Shown here: positions 3,953 to 5,222 of the stretch, in pieces | How the letters are laid out: the number at the start of each line of letters is the position of its first letter | Numbering within the stretch: position 1 is the first letter of the stretch | NCBI GenBank assembly: GCA_937871705.1 | Contig: CALMOO010000511.1 | Coordinates: 1 to 5,222 of the forward strand | Length of the DNA stretch: 5,222 nt | Source: an uncultured Hymenobacter sp. | GTDB lineage: Bacteria > Bacteroidota > Bacteroidia > Cytophagales > Hymenobacteraceae | Direction of reading: 5' to 3' | Program-made: the position numbers and the translations under genes | Notes under the pieces: generated by a model | What the model was told of the DNA's origin: nothing | The model's input: only the letters and a program-made list of their open reading frames with translations | The model's database searches: none

Positions 3953-5222
3953 ATGCCCCACGCAATAGTTATTGGTGCCGGTTTTGCGGGCCTTTCGGCG
4001 GCCACCACGCTGGCCCAAGCTGGCTGGCAAGTGACGCTGCTTGAAAAAAACGCTGGAGCAGGGGGTAGGGCGCGGGTGTTTGAAGCCCAAGGTTTTACCT
4101 TCGACATGGGCCCTAGCTGGTACTGGATGCCCGATGTGTTTGAGCAGTACTTTAAGAAATTTGGGAAGCGCGTAGCCGACTACTACGACCTGATTCGCCT
4201 CGACCCGTCGTACCAGGTCGTCTTTGGTGAAAACGACACTGTGCCTATTCCGGCCGGGCTGCCCGAGCTACGACAGCTATTCGAAAGCCTGGAGCCCGGC
4301 AGCGCCGCCCGGCTCGATGAGTTCTTGCGGCAAGCGGCATACAAGTACGAGGTTGGCATCAACAAATTCGTGCACCTGCCGAGCCGCTCAATTTTTGAGT
4401 TTGTGGACTGGCAAATCATCAGCGGCGCGGTGCGGCTCGACTTGCTGCAAAGTATGGCTAAGCATGCCCGCAAGTTCTTTAGCCACCCAAAGCTGTTGAA
4501 GCTCATAGAGTTTCCAGTGTTGTTTCTGGGTGCTAACCCCGAGAATACGCCCGCCCTCTACTCACTCATGAACTACGCCGACCTGGCGCTGGGCACCTGG
4601 TACCCCAAGGGCGGCATGCACCAGATAGTGCGCGGCATGGTGGCCCTGGCCGAAGAGCTGGGGGTAGGAATACAGTACGACCAGGAAGTGCAGGAAATAG
4701 TAGTAGCGCAGGGCCGCGCTACCGGTGTGCGCACTGCCACCGGCTTTGTGCCAGCCGATGCCGTAGTGGCCGGCGCCGACTACCACCACGTCGAGCAGCA
4801 CCTGCTGAAGCCCGAATACCGGCACTACTCGCCGCAGTACTGGGACTCGCGCACGATGGCGCCCTCGTCGCTGCTTTTCTACCTGGGCGTGAATCGCAAG
4901 CTCGCTAACCTGCTGCATCACAATCTATTTTTCGACGAGGATTTCAGCCAGCACGCGCAAGAAATCTACGAAGTGCCGCAGTGGCCTAGTCGCCCATTGT
5001 TCTACGCCTCCGTACCTAGCAAGACGGACGCCACCGTCGCACCCGAAGGCCAGGAAAACCTGTTTTTGCTCATTCCCGTGGCCCCTAACCTCGATGACCC
5101 CGAGGCGACCCGCGAGAAATACTACAACCTGCTGATGGACCGGCTCGAAAAGCATTGTGGCCACCCCATCCGCGACGCGGTGGTGTTTAAGCGCAGCTAC
5201 GCGCACCGCGACTTCATCACTG
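3953..5222 (+). CDS. crtI: Phytoene desaturase CrtI (3'-truncated by window end)
   Basis: The frame is open from ATG 3953 to the window end, giving 423 residues of a family usually near 490-500. CrtI is an FAD-dependent, membrane-associated oxidoreductase that desaturates phytoene to lycopene, an early step of carotenoid synthesis. The N-terminus is a Rossmann nucleotide-binding fold, AIVIGAGFAGLSAATTLA, with GxGxxG at 8-13 and the ribose-binding Glu at 31, followed by GGRA (37-40). The FTFDMGPSWYWMPDVF stretch (48-63), with its phytoene-desaturase-type DMGPSWY core, follows. Further on are YPKGGMHQIV (about 216-225), typical of the family, and a second FAD-domain strand, ADAVVAGADYHHVE (about 267-280). 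The C-terminal dehydrogenase signature lies beyond the window. A related desaturase such as CrtD or CrtN is less likely, given the close fit of the N-terminus to Bacteroidota CrtI. The start follows an A-rich stretch with no clear Shine-Dalgarno. It is isolated from the sigma gene by a terminator; crtB may follow downstream. Confidence 0.93.
   Translation, partial: MPHAIVIGAGFAGLSAATTLAQAGWQVTLLEKNAGAGGRARVFEAQGFTFDMGPSWYWMPDVFEQYFKKFGKRVADYYDLIRLDPSYQVVFGENDTVPIPAGLPELRQLFESLEPGSAARLDEFLRQAAYKYEVGINKFVHLPSRSIFEFVDWQIISGAVRLDLLQSMAKHARKFFSHPKLLKLIEFPVLFLGANPENTPALYSLMNYADLALGTWYPKGGMHQIVRGMVALAEELGVGIQYDQEVQEIVVAQGRATGVRTATGFVPADAVVAGADYHHVEQHLLKPEYRHYSPQYWDSRTMAPSSLLFYLGVNRKLANLLHHNLFFDEDFSQHAQEIYEVPQWPSRPLFYASVPSKTDATVAPEGQENLFLLIPVAPNLDDPEATREKYYNLLMDRLEKHCGHPIRDAVVFKRSYAHRDFIT

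Noticed and set aside
4562..5206. Two open frames on the - strand (4562-4921 and 4925-5206) over crtI
   Set aside because: They overlap the crtI reading frame, which is continuous with family motifs throughout. Low stop frequency in GC-rich antisense frames explains them.
1..5222. CRISPR array, tRNA, rRNA or transposase gene
   Set aside because: No regularly spaced repeats, cloverleaf-like segments, rRNA-like stretches or transposase motifs were seen on either strand. The only repeat of note is the palindrome at 1407-1540.

Overview
The window looks like chromosomal DNA from a pigmented Bacteroidota bacterium of the Hymenobacter/cytophagal type. The reasons are the GC-rich coding DNA with AT-rich spacers, the lack of clear Shine-Dalgarno sequences, a TAnnTTTG-type -7 promoter box ahead of the sigma-factor gene, and the protein families present. 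This assignment comes from family knowledge and base composition, not from a database match.

Layout, all genes on the + strand. (1) 1-429 is the 3' end of a ComEC/Rec2-like DNA-uptake channel gene. (2) 430-587 is a spacer in which I see no gene and no convincing terminator or promoter. (3) 588-1394 is an enoyl-CoA hydratase/isomerase-family gene of the methylglutaconyl-CoA hydratase (LiuC-like) type, with only one of the two classical catalytic glutamates. (4) 1407-1540 is a 134-bp imperfect palindrome that fills almost the whole spacer. (5) 1554-2030 is crtZ, a beta-carotene hydroxylase with all ten ligand histidines. (6) 2031-2198 is an AT-rich spacer with two possible hairpins. (7) 2199-3119 is a MerR-family regulator with a CarH/CarA-like cobalamin-binding architecture but altered signature residues. 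(8) 3272-3832 is an ECF sigma factor with its own promoter box and a very strong intrinsic terminator. (9) 3953-5222 is crtI (phytoene desaturase), cut by the window end, with a 9-bp dyad in its short leader.

Together, items 5-9 form a carotenoid (probably zeaxanthin-type) locus in which two regulators sit between a late biosynthetic gene (crtZ) and an early one (crtI). A CarH/CarA-like MerR protein beside an ECF sigma factor and a phytoene desaturase gene recalls the parts of the Myxococcus light-induced carotenogenesis system (CarA/CarH, CarQ, crtI). Here no anti-sigma gene is visible, and the MerR protein departs from the adenosylcobalamin photoreceptor motifs. The most interesting features are this regulatory pair, the palindrome upstream of crtZ, and the structured leaders of merR and crtI.
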